59,753 bases of DNA from contig VBAT01000016.1 of the NCBI GenBank assembly GCA_005884665.1, forward strand, positions 16,697-76,449, given 5' to 3'. The translations under genes were made by a program, and so were the position numbers. This document shows, in pieces, positions 8,302 to 16,525 of the stretch. Each line of letters starts with the position of its first letter. Position 1 is the stretch's first letter. Below the pieces are notes generated by a model. That model was given only the letters and a program-made list of their open reading frames with translations. It made no database searches and was not told where the DNA came from. This stretch comes from Bacteroidota bacterium. Lineage in GTDB: Bacteria > Bacteroidota > Bacteroidia > Chitinophagales > Chitinophagaceae.

Positions 8302-9492
8302 TCAATACAAAAATTCTGTCTTGTAAGGATACCTTAGTTTATACATCAGTCTCACTTTTTCGAGGATCGAAGAACGAAGTGTATCTATATTCTTTCGCTC
8401 AATGGCAGAAACAAACACCGCATTGCCATTAGTCTCTCTTTGCCAACGCTCCTTCAAATCTTCGAGTATCTGTTCCTTGGTACCTGGTTCGAGCCATTCG
8501 TCAAACGTGTTTTTTTCATAGAGATCCATTTTATTGAAGACGGTCAGTATTGGCTTTTCGAATGCATTTATTTCCTGCAATGTCTTATTGACAACACCTA
8601 TTTGCTCTTCATGGTTTGGATGAGAAATGTCTACAACATGCAATAGTATATCGGCTTCACGTACCTCATCCAATGTACTTTTAAAACTTTCAACGAGATG
8701 ATGCGGCAACTTGCGGATAAACCCTACCGTATCGCTTAAAAGAAACGGTGTGGTTTCAAAAACTACTTTGCTGGTGGTTGTATCCAGTGTAGCGAATAAT
8801 TTATTTTCAGCAAACACATCTCTTTTGCTCAACAGGTTCATGATGGTTGACTTGCCTACATTGGTATAGCCAACCAACGCCACGCGAATGAACTCTCCGC
8901 GGTCCTTTCGCTGCGTATATGCCTGCTTGTCAATTTCGGCCAGCCTTCTTCTTAATAACGATATCTTGTCACGAACGATACGACGGTCGGTTTCGATTTC
9001 ACTTTCACCAGGACCTCTTGTGCCAATACCACCTCCCAGTCTCTCAAGGTGTTTCCACATACCTCTCAATCGGGGTAAGATATATTGGTATTGCGCCAGC
9101 TCAACCTGTGCTTTGGCCTGCGCGGTCTTCGCCCGTCGTGCAAATATGTCGAGAATAAGATCGGAACGATCAATGGTTTTAGCATCCAGTACCTTTTCAA
9201 TATTGTTTATTTGCGCCCCGCTAAGCTCATCGTCGAAGATGACGACCCTGATATCTTTTCCCTGGATATAATCCCTGATCTCCTCTAATTTTCCCTTGCC
9301 CACAAAAGTCTTGCTGTTGGGATGTTCCATTTTTTGAGTAAATCGTTTTACGGCGATAGCGCCTGCCGTCTCAGCCAAAAACGCCAGTTCATCCAGGTAT
9401 TCGATCACCTGTTGTTCGGTCTGGTCCTTTTGTATTAAAGCTACCAACACAGCTCTCTCTTCCTTGCCGATGCTATTCTTTTTATCAATCAT
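8302..9492 (-). CDS. hflX: GTPase HflX
   Basis: 396 residues. N-terminal HflX domain with GTRGPGE at 157-163 and a preceding coiled segment; Ras-like G domain with G1 GYTNVGKS at 208-215, G3 DTVGF and G4 FNKMD. HflX binds the 50S subunit and splits stalled or heat-damaged 70S ribosomes using GTP. Length is normal for the family. It is a single-gene unit with a TAATTTTG box 21 bases in front of the ATG and a hairpin terminator behind it. Confidence 0.97.
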   Translation of the reverse strand: MIDKKNSIGKEERAVLVALIQKDQTEQQVIEYLDELAFLAETAGAIAVKRFTQKMEHPNSKTFVGKGKLEEIRDYIQGKDIRVVIFDDELSGAQINNIEKVLDAKTIDRSDLILDIFARRAKTAQAKAQVELAQYQYILPRLRGMWKHLERLGGGIGTRGPGESEIETDRRIVRDKISLLRRRLAEIDKQAYTQRKDRGEFIRVALVGYTNVGKSTIMNLLSKRDVFAENKLFATLDTTTSKVVFETTPFLLSDTVGFIRKLPHHLVESFKSTLDEVREADILLHVVDISHPNHEEQIGVVNKTLQEINAFEKPILTVFNKMDLYEKNTFDEWLEPGTKEQILEDLKERWQRETNGNAVFVSAIERKNIDTLRSSILEKVRLMYKLRYPYKTEFLY

Positions 9493-9513
9493 TATACTAT
9501 TTTAAGAAAAACG

Positions 9514-9521
9514 CAAAATTA
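9514..9521 (-). promoter_or_regulatory. -7 box TAATTTTG of hflX
   Basis: Fits TAnnTTTG on the minus strand; the G is 21 bases before the hflX ATG. Confidence 0.55.
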
Positions 9522-9560
9522 AATAATACCGGCTGGTTTGAGTAAATACGTAAAAACAAG

Positions 9561-9735
9561 TAGTGACTTAATTTGAAATTTTCCTCAGTCATTAAAGGTT
9601 GAAAGGTTTAAGGGTTTAATGGTTCTTTAGGACGAAAAATCTTTAGATTAGGCTAGACTCTGGATTTATGAAACTTAAACTTTTGGACAGGTGTCGGCAC
9701 GAAATTTCAGATCCGATATCTATCGGATAAGTCAA
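9561..9735. repeat. MITE-like element, copy 1, with a palindrome nested in its right end
   Basis: Shares most of its length with 32304-32474, including TTTAATGGTTCTTTAG and GAAAAATCTTTAGATTA. The left end is TAGTGACTTAATTTGAAATTT. The right end reads AAATTTCAGAT, then CCGATATCTATCGG (9713-9726), then ATAAGTCA; removing the 14-base palindrome and one AT restores the inverted copy of the left end. No coding capacity. Confidence 0.7.
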
Positions 9736-9742
9736 CGTTAAC

Positions 9743-10498
9743 CTAACAAGGTTGCCACGGATATGCCGTTATCCGTGTATCCGTGGCGATACAGTACAAA
9801 AAACAAAGGCGACTCATGATTGATTTAAACAAGGCAGTAAGTTGGTAAGAGCCATATACACTGAAATGCCCCCAACCAATCCTGGCCTGGGCTACTAAAC
9901 GGGTAGTATTAAAAAAGCGTTTGCTGGATTCTTTCATTATGTAGGAATTGAGCAATGCGTCGCTTTCGCTTTGAAGATCTTTATAGCGTGAGTGGGCGTT
10001 GATCAGGGCACCCACCTTTATACCCAATGCAAATTTGAAGCTCTGGTCGCTGTTCATCGGATTGGAAGTATAACGGAGTTCAATCGGCGCCTCGACATAG
10101 GCAGTCGCTAATTTGATCCGTTTGAAATGAGAAGTATCTACCTGGTTGGTAAAATGCATGGTAGTGCTGTTGTCCTTTATGCCGAGATAAGTCTTTTCGA
10201 ATTTAATATGATCTGACCCAATGCCGGCCCCAATACCGATACTCAGTCTCGGGCTGGTCTTGATGGGAAAATCAAACATGAAATAGGCATTGAAACTATG
10301 TGAAAAGCCACCCTGGTTGATGGTATCAGGAACCCCATTCCACCCGGTATAACCAAACTGCACCAACACGTGGTCATTTGCACGGCCAGCCAGGTTGATT
10401 GGCTTCTTTTTTTTGGGAGTTTCAGGTGTTTCCTGTGCGAATAAAGAACCGATAACAAGACAGGAAACAGAAAGCAGTAAAAATTTCTTCATAATCAT
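9743..10498 (-). CDS. outer-membrane beta-barrel-like protein with overwritten C-terminus
   Basis: 251 residues; signal peptide KKFLLLSVSCLVIGSLFAQ at the N-terminus (start at 10498 or at the second Met, 10492). The mature part has alternating hydrophobic/aromatic strands and short turns as in small porin-like outer-membrane proteins (PorT or OmpA-barrel type), family not certain. The barrel pattern ends at about SVYGSYQLTALFK; the final ~25 residues are out of character, contain two Cys and are encoded partly by a 34-base inverted repeat (9754-9787). No terminal aromatic residue typical of barrels remains, so the natural 3' end has probably been lost. Confidence 0.7.
   Translation of the reverse strand: MIMKKFLLLSVSCLVIGSLFAQETPETPKKKKPINLAGRANDHVLVQFGYTGWNGVPDTINQGGFSHSFNAYFMFDFPIKTSPRLSIGIGAGIGSDHIKFEKTYLGIKDNSTTMHFTNQVDTSHFKRIKLATAYVEAPIELRYTSNPMNSDQSFKFALGIKVGALINAHSRYKDLQSESDALLNSYIMKESSKRFFNTTRLVAQARIGWGHFSVYGSYQLTALFKSIMSRLCFLYCIATDTRITAYPWQPC
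9754..9787. repeat. inverted repeat at the 3' end of the barrel gene
   Basis: GCCACGGATA and TATCCGTGGC (10-bp perfect arms, 14-base middle that itself holds TTATCCGTG). It is translated as the last residues of the minus-strand gene. Confidence 0.6.
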
Positions 10499-10574
10499 TA
10501 TGTAATGGACAAATGTATTTTCATCCCGGTTAAGAAAAGGTTAAAGAACCATTTTTAAAACAACCAGTAATGAA

Positions 10575-10600
10575 AGAAAAAAGCGGAACAAATATTCCGC
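10575..10600 (-). terminator. terminator after the tRNA-Met 3'-end array
   Basis: On the minus strand GCGGAA pairs with TTCCGC and is followed by TTTTTTC. It is the first terminator downstream of tRNA-Met, so the repeat array between them should be in the tRNA primary transcript. Confidence 0.65.
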
Positions 10601-10611
10601 GGTTGAATTAT

Positions 10612-10874
10612 CGTGGATACTGTCTCGATCCCTGCCCGACTGCGTCACTCAGGCGGGGAACCAACGACCCTCTCATGCATCGGAAACTTTCAATTAACTG
10701 TGGATCCTGCTGGGATCCCTGCCCGACTGCGTCACGCAGGCGCGGGAACCAACGACCCTCATGCATCGGAAACTTTCAATTAACTGTGGATCCTGCTGGG
10801 ATCCCTGCCCGACTGCGTCACGCAGGCGGGGAACCAGCAACCCTCGCATGCATCAAATACCTTTCAATTAACTG
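10612..10874 (-). repeat. tandem array of tRNA-Met 3' ends, each interrupted by a palindrome
   Basis: About three units of 86-88 bases (shared CAATTAACTGTGGATCCTGC at 10691, 10777 and 10865 on the plus strand; a decayed start near 10612). Each unit, read on the minus strand, has GAGGGTCG, TTGG-TTC, a GC-rich hairpin whose core is CTGCGT-n-ACGCAG inside CCCG…CGGG, then GATCCCAGCAGGATCCA and the trailer CAGTTAATTGAAAG. The hairpin sits inside the T-loop, between TTC and GATC of the intact gene. Confidence 0.8.
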
Positions 10875-10948
10875 TGGATCCTGCTGGGATCGAACCAGCG
10901 ACCCTCTGATTATGAGTCAGATGCTCTAACCGTCTGAGCTAAGGATCC
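10875..10948 (-). tRNA. tRNA-Met (CAT)
   Basis: 74 bases: acceptor GGATCCT with AGGATCC, D-arm GCTC/GAGC, anticodon arm TCTGA-CTCATAA-TCAGA giving CAT, T-arm GCTGG-TTCGATC-CCAGC, discriminator A. The fully paired first base pair (G-C) argues for elongator Met or Ile2 rather than initiator; the choice between these cannot be made by eye. It is followed by the array of its own 3' portion. Confidence 0.93.
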
Positions 10949-10977
10949 TATTCCAATCACTTCGGAATATTGAGGCG

Positions 10978-10985
10978 CAAAAATA
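10978..10985 (-). promoter_or_regulatory. -7 box TATTTTTG of tRNA-Met
   Basis: TAnnTTTG match on the minus strand, 29 bases before the tRNA 5' end. Confidence 0.5.
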
Positions 10986-11007
10986 GAGAATTATAAACAA
11001 GAAAGGC

Positions 11008-11235
11008 CTATTTGATCTCTTCAAAATCTATATAGTCTTTGCCGGTAGCCTGGGGGGTTGATTTCCTTTGTGCGGACTGCTGGGTCTGGTTTACTCGTTC
11101 TTCCTGCATATGGTCATGCATTTCCCTGAACTTTTTCTTCAGTTGCCTTGTAGTCCGGTAGACCGGAATGACAAACCGGAAGATAAAGTTGAATGCCAGC
11201 CAGCCGAGGAGCAGATATAATAAGAAACGTAACAT
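11008..11235 (-). CDS. DUF4834 family small membrane protein
   Basis: 75 residues: one N-terminal membrane helix (LLYLLLGWLAFNFIFRFVIPV), a basic stretch (RQLKKKF), a Gln/Ser-rich linker and the conserved tail YIDFEEIK. This is the layout of DUF4834 proteins of Bacteroidota; function unknown. It lies just upstream (minus strand) of tRNA-Met. Confidence 0.8.
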   Translation of the reverse strand: MLRFLLYLLLGWLAFNFIFRFVIPVYRTTRQLKKKFREMHDHMQEERVNQTQQSAQRKSTPQATGKDYIDFEEIK

Positions 11236-11300
11236 TTTACAAAACTACAATTGGTTATTTAAAAAGCATCGTTAAAGGATAGTGTCTCAAACTTGAATTT

Positions 11301-11438
11301 GCCTACAGAGATCCACCGAGGAAAACAAACCCCGCCTCCCGGCCTTGCCTCGACGTAGCTACATCAATGCAGAAGTAGAGAGCCGCCGACTTGCTTCTCT
11401 GTGGTCCTCCGTGTTTTCTCAGAGGTCCTCTGTGGCCA
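11301..11438. repeat. dispersed CACAGAG-type repeat, copy 1
   Basis: Begins GCCTACAGAGATCCACCGAGG and ends CCTCTGTGGCC, so the ends are inverted copies of each other. A second copy with the same end words is at 49726-49853. No ORF. It fills the space between the DUF4834 gene and the rimP promoter. Confidence 0.5.
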
Positions 11439-11620
11439 TTTTTTCAAATACGGATGCTACCCGTTAAAGGCATAACAGGCAGGCGAGGGCCAGGTTTAAT
11501 ACCTGACAGTGTTTTCGGTTAATTGAGCGAAATAACCGGTGGGTGGATCGTCCGGTTTCTTAGCCTCCGCTTTGAAAAACAAAATTCAAGTTCACAATCA
11601 TTTTCCGCGCGGCTAGCGAA

Positions 11621-11653
11621 TTTGGAGCGTATACCCTTTTTCCCCTACTTTTG
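11621..11653 (+). promoter_or_regulatory. promoter of the rimP-nusA-infB operon
   Basis: TTTG at 11621-11624 and TACTTTTG at 11646-11653, spacing 21 bases, match the Bacteroidota sigma-factor consensus (TTTG, ~19 bases, TAnnTTTG). The expected start of transcription is near 11659, about 50 bases before rimP. Confidence 0.65.
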
Positions 11654-11670
11654 CACCGGAACAAGCTGAT

Positions 11671-11702
11671 AGAAGGGAACGAGATCGTTCCCTTCTTCTT
11701 TT
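11671..11702 (+). promoter_or_regulatory. terminator-like hairpin in the rimP leader (possible attenuator)
   Basis: AGAAGGGAACGA and TCGTTCCCTTCT form a 12-bp perfect stem followed by TCTTTTAT, between the promoter and the rimP ATG at 11710. A complete terminator inside the leader of this operon suggests attenuation. Confidence 0.55.
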
Positions 11703-11709
11703 ATCTCAT

Positions 11710-12180
11710 ATGAACATGGAGGGTCAAATAGCCGGACTGGAAAAGAAGGTGGCATCGCTGATACAGGATGAACAGGGTGTGTTCCTCGTAGATATCCGCA
11801 TAAAACCCACTAACAACGTAAAGGTTTTCCTCGATGCCGATAATGGGGTAAGCATTGATAAGTTGGTTCAATTTAACCGTCGCCTTTATAAAGACCTTGA
11901 AGAAAGTGGTTTTTTTCCTGGCGGAGATTTTTCACTGGAGGTTTCTTCACCCGGGCTTGATGAGCCACTCAAACTTCACCGCCAGTATGTAAAAAATACA
12001 GGACGGAATGTAGAAGTGATAAGAAAGGATGGTATCAAGAACGAAGGAAAATTGATCAGCGTGACAAACGATGAGATCATATTGGAAGAAGAGAAAGGAA
12101 AGGGTAAGAAGAAAGAAGTGGTGAGACATACAATATCATTTGATAATATTAAAACAACAACAATTCAAATTAAATTTTAA
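11710..12180 (+). CDS. rimP: ribosome maturation factor RimP
   Basis: 156 residues (a second Met two codons in is equally possible). Carries the RimP signature EVSSPGLDEPL near 78-88 and the C-terminal SH3-like part with basic KGKGKKKE. It binds free 30S subunits and helps assembly. First gene of rimP-nusA-infB; nusA follows after 42 bases with no terminator. Length is usual. Confidence 0.96.
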   Translation: MNMEGQIAGLEKKVASLIQDEQGVFLVDIRIKPTNNVKVFLDADNGVSIDKLVQFNRRLYKDLEESGFFPGGDFSLEVSSPGLDEPLKLHRQYVKNTGRNVEVIRKDGIKNEGKLISVTNDEIILEEEKGKGKKKEVVRHTISFDNIKTTTIQIKF

Positions 12181-12222
12181 CTACCGGCCTAATAACCGGT
12201 TACAGTATTCAATTCTTGTTTT

Positions 12223-13470
12223 ATGGCAAGTATCAATCTTATAGAAGCATTCCAGGAATTCAAGGATGCGGAAAATATCGACCGTCCTACTATGATGAAA
12301 GTGGTAGAAGATGTGTTCAAGACATTGCTGCGCAAAAAATTTGGCAGCGACGACAACTTTGATGTCATCGTAAACGCCGAAAAAGGTGACCTGGAAATTA
12401 TCCGGCGCAGGATGATCGTAGAAGATGGGCAGGTAGAAGACCCACTGGCGCAGGTAGCTTATTCCGATGCAGTAAAGATTGAACCGGATTTTGAAGTAGG
12501 TGAAGAATTATACCAGGAAATCGATCTGTATGATTTTGGACGCAGGGCCATCCTCGCAGCCAAACAGACGCTGGCCAGCCGTATCAGCGATCTGAAGAAA
12601 AACGTACTGGCTAAAAAATATGGCGACCGGACCGGTGAAATCATTAGCGCTGAAGTCTACCAGGTTTGGAAAAAAGAGATCCTCCTGCTGGACGAAGAAG
12701 GCAATGAACTGATCCTTCCCAAAAGCGAACAGATCCCCCAGGATTATTTTAAGAAAGGTGAAAATATCCGTGCCGTGGTCAAGAAGGTGGATATGAAAAA
12801 TAACAGTCCCGTAATTATCCTTTCACGCACGTCACCGGAATTTCTTGCCAAATTGCTGGAAATAGAAGTGCCGGAGATTTTTGATGGACTGATTGTGATT
12901 AAGAGGATCGTCCGCGATCCGGGAGAAAGAGCGAAAGTGGCCGTTGAATCCTATGATGATCGAATTGACCCGGTTGGCGCTTGCGTAGGGATGAAAGGTA
13001 GCCGTATTCATGGCATAGTTCGTGAGCTTAAAAATGAGAATATCGATGTGATCAACTGGACAAGCAATATCCAGTTATTGATCCAGCGTTCGCTAACTCC
13101 CGCCAAGATCACCAGCATGGAATTGGATAATGAAGGCAAACACGCAAGTGTATACCTGAAGCCCGACCAGGTTTCACTAGCAATTGGCCGCCGTGGTGTG
13201 AATATTAAATTAGCCTGCGAATTGACAGGTTATGAGATCGATGTTTACCGCGACGCGGAAGAAGAAGGTCAGGAGTTTGATATTGACCTTGAAGAATTCA
13301 GCGATGAGATTGAACCGTGGGTGATCGATGAATTAAAACGAGTGGGTTGTGATACAGGCAGAAGCGTACTGGCACTGAGCGCCGAAGAACTGGAGCGCAG
13401 GACCGACCTGGAAAAGGAAACAATACAGGAAGTACGGAAAGTATTACAGGAAGAGTTTCAAAAAGAATAA
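12223..13470 (+). CDS. nusA: transcription termination/antitermination factor NusA
   Basis: 415 residues. N-terminal RNA-polymerase-binding domain (~1-125), S1 domain (~130-200), KH1 and KH2 with GACVGMKGSRIHGIV near 255 and SLAIGRRGVNIKLA near 325, and a short helical C-terminus (HhH-like, ELKRVGC…) in place of the two acidic repeats of E. coli. It modulates pausing, termination and rRNA antitermination. Second gene of the operon. Confidence 0.96.
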   Translation: MASINLIEAFQEFKDAENIDRPTMMKVVEDVFKTLLRKKFGSDDNFDVIVNAEKGDLEIIRRRMIVEDGQVEDPLAQVAYSDAVKIEPDFEVGEELYQEIDLYDFGRRAILAAKQTLASRISDLKKNVLAKKYGDRTGEIISAEVYQVWKKEILLLDEEGNELILPKSEQIPQDYFKKGENIRAVVKKVDMKNNSPVIILSRTSPEFLAKLLEIEVPEIFDGLIVIKRIVRDPGERAKVAVESYDDRIDPVGACVGMKGSRIHGIVRELKNENIDVINWTSNIQLLIQRSLTPAKITSMELDNEGKHASVYLKPDQVSLAIGRRGVNIKLACELTGYEIDVYRDAEEEGQEFDIDLEEFSDEIEPWVIDELKRVGCDTGRSVLALSAEELERRTDLEKETIQEVRKVLQEEFQKE

Positions 13471-13573
13471 AAAGTCAGTCGGTCATATCAGCCACATAAG
13501 TCAATCAAATGTATTGGCTGCTGACGTAATGACTAATATGACTTATTTGACACATTTGACTTAAAATAACTGA
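13471..13573. repeat. nusA-infB spacer with an imperfect inverted repeat
   Basis: CATAAGTCAATCAAATG is mirrored by CATTTGACTTA and GACTTATTTGAC within about 100 bases. It may fold in the operon mRNA; no T-tract, so not an obvious terminator. Confidence 0.4.
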
Positions 13574-15274
13574 ATGGCAGAATTAAAACTTCCAAGAGTA
13601 TTAGCTGCGGCTAAGGAATTTAATGTTGGTCAGGACACCCTGGTGGACTTCCTGATTGCAAAAGGATTTCCCAAAAGCAGCCTTGGCGCTACCTCCAAAT
13701 TAACCGAGGAGATGTACAGGGCCCTGCAGATGGAGTTTCAAGGCGATAAAGCCGCCAAGATGAAGAGCGACCAGGTGGATCTTCCCAAGGGAGCTCAGGC
13801 TGAGGCCAAAAAGAAAAAGGACGAGGAAGAAGTTCTTTTCAAGGACAAAAAGCCGGCTAAGAAAGAAGAACCGGTGATCGAGGTGGTGAAGAAGAAAGAG
13901 GAAGTGAAAAAGGAAGAGCCCAAGAAAGAAGAAGAGGTGGTCAAGATTGAAGCGCCTGAAATTGAAAAGCCCAAAGTGGTTGATAAAATTGACTTGTCCG
14001 CTATCGATTCTTCTACCCGGCCTAAAAAAGTGGTGAAGAAAAAAGCAGAGGAGGAAGCTCCTGCAGCACCCAGGGAAGAAGAACAGGCTGAAACCAAGAA
14101 GAAAAAGACCAAAAAGGAAGAAGAAGCCGAACCTGTTCAAAAAGCAAAAAAAGGAAAGGCGAAAGAAGAAAAAGAAGAAGAGAAGGAACCCGAAGTAACT
14201 GCAAAAGAAGAAGTAGCCGAAGCCGATAGCGCAGCCGTTGTCGAGAATATAAAAGCTGAAAAATTAGAAGGACCCAAGATCCTTGGAAAAATAGATCTTC
14301 CCGTAGATAACGATACGAGACCCAAGAAAGATGAAAAAAGAAAAAGGAAACGTATTCCTATAGAGAAAAAGGAAGTCAAACCCGATACTCAAAACAGGGA
14401 TAGGCGACCGGGTCAGCAAGGTCAGGGCCAGGGAGGCGGAGGATTCAACCGGGGAGGACAACCACACAGAGGCGGAGGCGGCGGCCGAAGGGATAACAGG
14501 GTCGTTCGTCGCGAAGAAAAGCTAATAGATTCAAAAGAAATACAGGAAAAGATCCGTGAGACACAGGCAAGACTGGCAGGCGCCGGAGGAAGAGGCAAGA
14601 GCATGAAGGCGAAGATCCGACGGGAAAAAAGACATGAAGCAGAAACTGCCGGCGATGCAGCAGATAGCCATAAACTGCAGGTAACGGAATTCATTAGCGT
14701 GGCCGAGCTGGCTAACCTAATGGATGTAAGTTTTGCAGAGGTGATCAGCAAATGTATGGGATTGGGTATCATGGTGTCTATCAACCAGCGATTGGATGCA
14801 GAGGTTATAGAACTGGTGGCCAGTGAATTTCATTTCGATGTCGAGTTTATCGACATGGAAAAACAAATGGAAATGGAGGAAGACGAAACCGATGACGATG
14901 AAGAAGAACATTTAAAACACCGCTCCCCAATTGTCACTATCATGGGCCACGTTGACCATGGTAAAACATCATTGCTTGACTATATCCGAAATGCAAATGT
15001 AGTAGCCGGAGAAGCCGGGGGAATTACCCAGCATATAGGCGCTTACCGTGTAGAGGTTGCCAACGGAAAAGAGATCACTTTCCTGGATACACCCGGTCAT
15101 GAAGCGTTTACCGCGATGCGTGCAAGAGGTGCAAAAGTTACTGATATAGCAGTCATAGTGATAGCCGCTGATGATGCAGTAATGCCGCAGACCCGCGAGG
15201 CGATCAGCCACGCACAGGCTGCGGGTGTTCCAATGATATTTGCCATTAACAAGATTGACACAAAAAATATATGA
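13574..15274 (+). CDS. infB: translation initiation factor IF-2, N-terminal part (frameshifted gene)
   Basis: 566 residues before a premature TGA. Contains a short N-terminal helix-bundle-like start (residues 1-55), a long Lys/Glu-rich linker (~60-300), a Gly/Arg/Gln-rich patch (~275-310), the IF2N region and the G domain up to G4: G1 GHVDHGKT near 459, G3 DTPGHEAF near 505 and NKID near 558. After NKID the frame reads TKNI-stop. The family's conserved K-P-G/x-A-N-P stretch after NKID is missing. The rest of IF-2 continues in the +1 frame from 15275 on. IF-2 places initiator tRNA on the 30S subunit and is essential. Confidence 0.9.
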   Translation: MAELKLPRVLAAAKEFNVGQDTLVDFLIAKGFPKSSLGATSKLTEEMYRALQMEFQGDKAAKMKSDQVDLPKGAQAEAKKKKDEEEVLFKDKKPAKKEEPVIEVVKKKEEVKKEEPKKEEEVVKIEAPEIEKPKVVDKIDLSAIDSSTRPKKVVKKKAEEEAPAAPREEEQAETKKKKTKKEEEAEPVQKAKKGKAKEEKEEEKEPEVTAKEEVAEADSAAVVENIKAEKLEGPKILGKIDLPVDNDTRPKKDEKRKRKRIPIEKKEVKPDTQNRDRRPGQQGQGQGGGGFNRGGQPHRGGGGGRRDNRVVRREEKLIDSKEIQEKIRETQARLAGAGGRGKSMKAKIRREKRHEAETAGDAADSHKLQVTEFISVAELANLMDVSFAEVISKCMGLGIMVSINQRLDAEVIELVASEFHFDVEFIDMEKQMEMEEDETDDDEEEHLKHRSPIVTIMGHVDHGKTSLLDYIRNANVVAGEAGGITQHIGAYRVEVANGKEITFLDTPGHEAFTAMRARGAKVTDIAVIVIAADDAVMPQTREAISHAQAAGVPMIFAINKIDTKNI

Positions 15275-16424
15275 ACAGCTTTCACAGATGAACCTGCTGG
15301 TAGAAGAATGGGGCGGAAAGTACCAAAGCCAGGAAATATCAGCTAAAAAAGGGTTGAACATCGACAAGTTGCTCGATAAAATTCTGCTCGAAGCAGAAAT
15401 CCTGGATCTCAAAGCTAACCCTGACAGGGAAGCAACGGGAACGATCATCGAGGCATCGTTGGATAAAGGCCGGGGTTACGTGGCCACATTGCTCGTAGAG
15501 AATGGAACGCTGGAGTTAGGAGACCTTATCGTGAGCGGGCAGCACTACGGTCGCGTAAAAGCCATGTTCAATGAACGCAATAAAAAAGAAGATGAAGCAG
15601 GTCCATCAGCGCCTGCCGTGATACTCGGATTGAATGGTGCGCCGCAAGCCGGTGAAAAATTCAAAGTATACGACGATGAAGCGGAAGCCAAGGAAATAGC
15701 CAATCGCCGTGCACAGATATTGAGAGAGCAGGGAATGAGGGCCAAGAAGCATATCACACTCGACGAGATCGGCCGCCGCCTGGCATTAGGCAATTTCAAA
15801 GAGCTTAAGATAATCATCAAGGGTGACGTGGACGGTTCAGTAGAAGCATTGAGCGATTCATTGCAAAAACTGTCGACACAGGAAATATTGGTAACCGTGA
15901 TTCATAAAGGAGTCGGCCAGATCAATGAAAGTGATATCGTGCTGGCTGAAGCATCCGATGCGATCGTTATCGCCTTCAACGTCCGTCCTTCGCTGCAAGC
16001 GGCGAGACTGGCAGAGAATGCGGGTATCCAGATCAGGATGTATTCGATCATTTATAACGCGATCGAGGAAGTGAAGAGTGCCATGGAAGGTATGTTGGAG
16101 CCAACAGTACAGGAAAAGATCGTCGCCAACGTGGAAATAAGGGAAGTGTTCAAATTCGACAAAGCGATCGTGGCAGGATGTTATGTGAGAGATGGAAAAA
16201 TAAAACGGGATTCGAAAGTGCGCCTGATCCGCGATGGCATCGTGACCTACCCGACAGCAGAAGGAGCTACCGCCGAACTGGCCTCGCTGAAACGGTTCAA
16301 GGATGATGTGAAGGACGTACAGGCTGGTATGGAATGCGGGCTTACCATTAAGAACTTTAGCGACGTGAAAGTGGGTGATGTGGTTGAGGCATTTGAAATA
16401 GAAGAAGTAAAAAGGACCCTGTAA
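15240..16424 (+). CDS. infB: translation initiation factor IF-2, C-terminal part (frameshifted gene)
   Basis: The frame opens at 15240 with MPLTRLTQ, but genuine IF-2 sequence starts at [21 protein letters not shown] (about 15270) and goes on through the end of the G domain, domains 2 and 3 and the C-terminal fMet-tRNA-binding domain ([37 protein letters not shown]). Only about 17 bases of the expected gene are missing at the junction. No promoter or ribosome site is seen in front of 15240, so this is best taken as the second half of one gene rather than a separate gene. Confidence 0.88.
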   Translation: MPLTRLTQKIYEQLSQMNLLVEEWGGKYQSQEISAKKGLNIDKLLDKILLEAEILDLKANPDREATGTIIEASLDKGRGYVATLLVENGTLELGDLIVSGQHYGRVKAMFNERNKKEDEAGPSAPAVILGLNGAPQAGEKFKVYDDEAEAKEIANRRAQILREQGMRAKKHITLDEIGRRLALGNFKELKIIIKGDVDGSVEALSDSLQKLSTQEILVTVIHKGVGQINESDIVLAEASDAIVIAFNVRPSLQAARLAENAGIQIRMYSIIYNAIEEVKSAMEGMLEPTVQEKIVANVEIREVFKFDKAIVAGCYVRDGKIKRDSKVRLIRDGIVTYPTAEGATAELASLKRFKDDVKDVQAGMECGLTIKNFSDVKVGDVVEAFEIEEVKRTL

Positions 16425-16511
16425 AGAGGAAATCACGGGCTTTCCGGTTCAGCCTCATTCAAACTTTTGTTAAATAGTTATCAAAACAAGATCCACTTAC
16501 CTTGGTAAAAC

Positions 16512-16519
16512 TACTTTTG
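16512..16519 (+). promoter_or_regulatory. -7 box TACTTTTG directly before surA
   Basis: Only six bases separate the box from the ATG at 16526, which favours that ATG over the upstream TTG at 16502 and points to a leaderless or nearly leaderless mRNA. Confidence 0.5.
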
Positions 16520-16525
16520 AGTATC

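Noticed and set aside
10570..10929. 119-residue ORF on the plus strand with repeated 'SINCGSCWDPCPTASRRRG'-like words
   Set aside because: It is the complement of the tRNA-Met 3'-end array; the repeats come from tRNA DNA.
13700..14784. Several minus-strand ORFs rich in Phe/Leu/Ser opposite infB
   Set aside because: Shadow frames of the Lys/Glu-rich linker of IF-2.
15240..16424. Independent gene starting at 15240
   Set aside because: Its first residues (MPLTRLT) are the infB DNA in the wrong frame; no promoter; sequence after that is the rest of IF-2.
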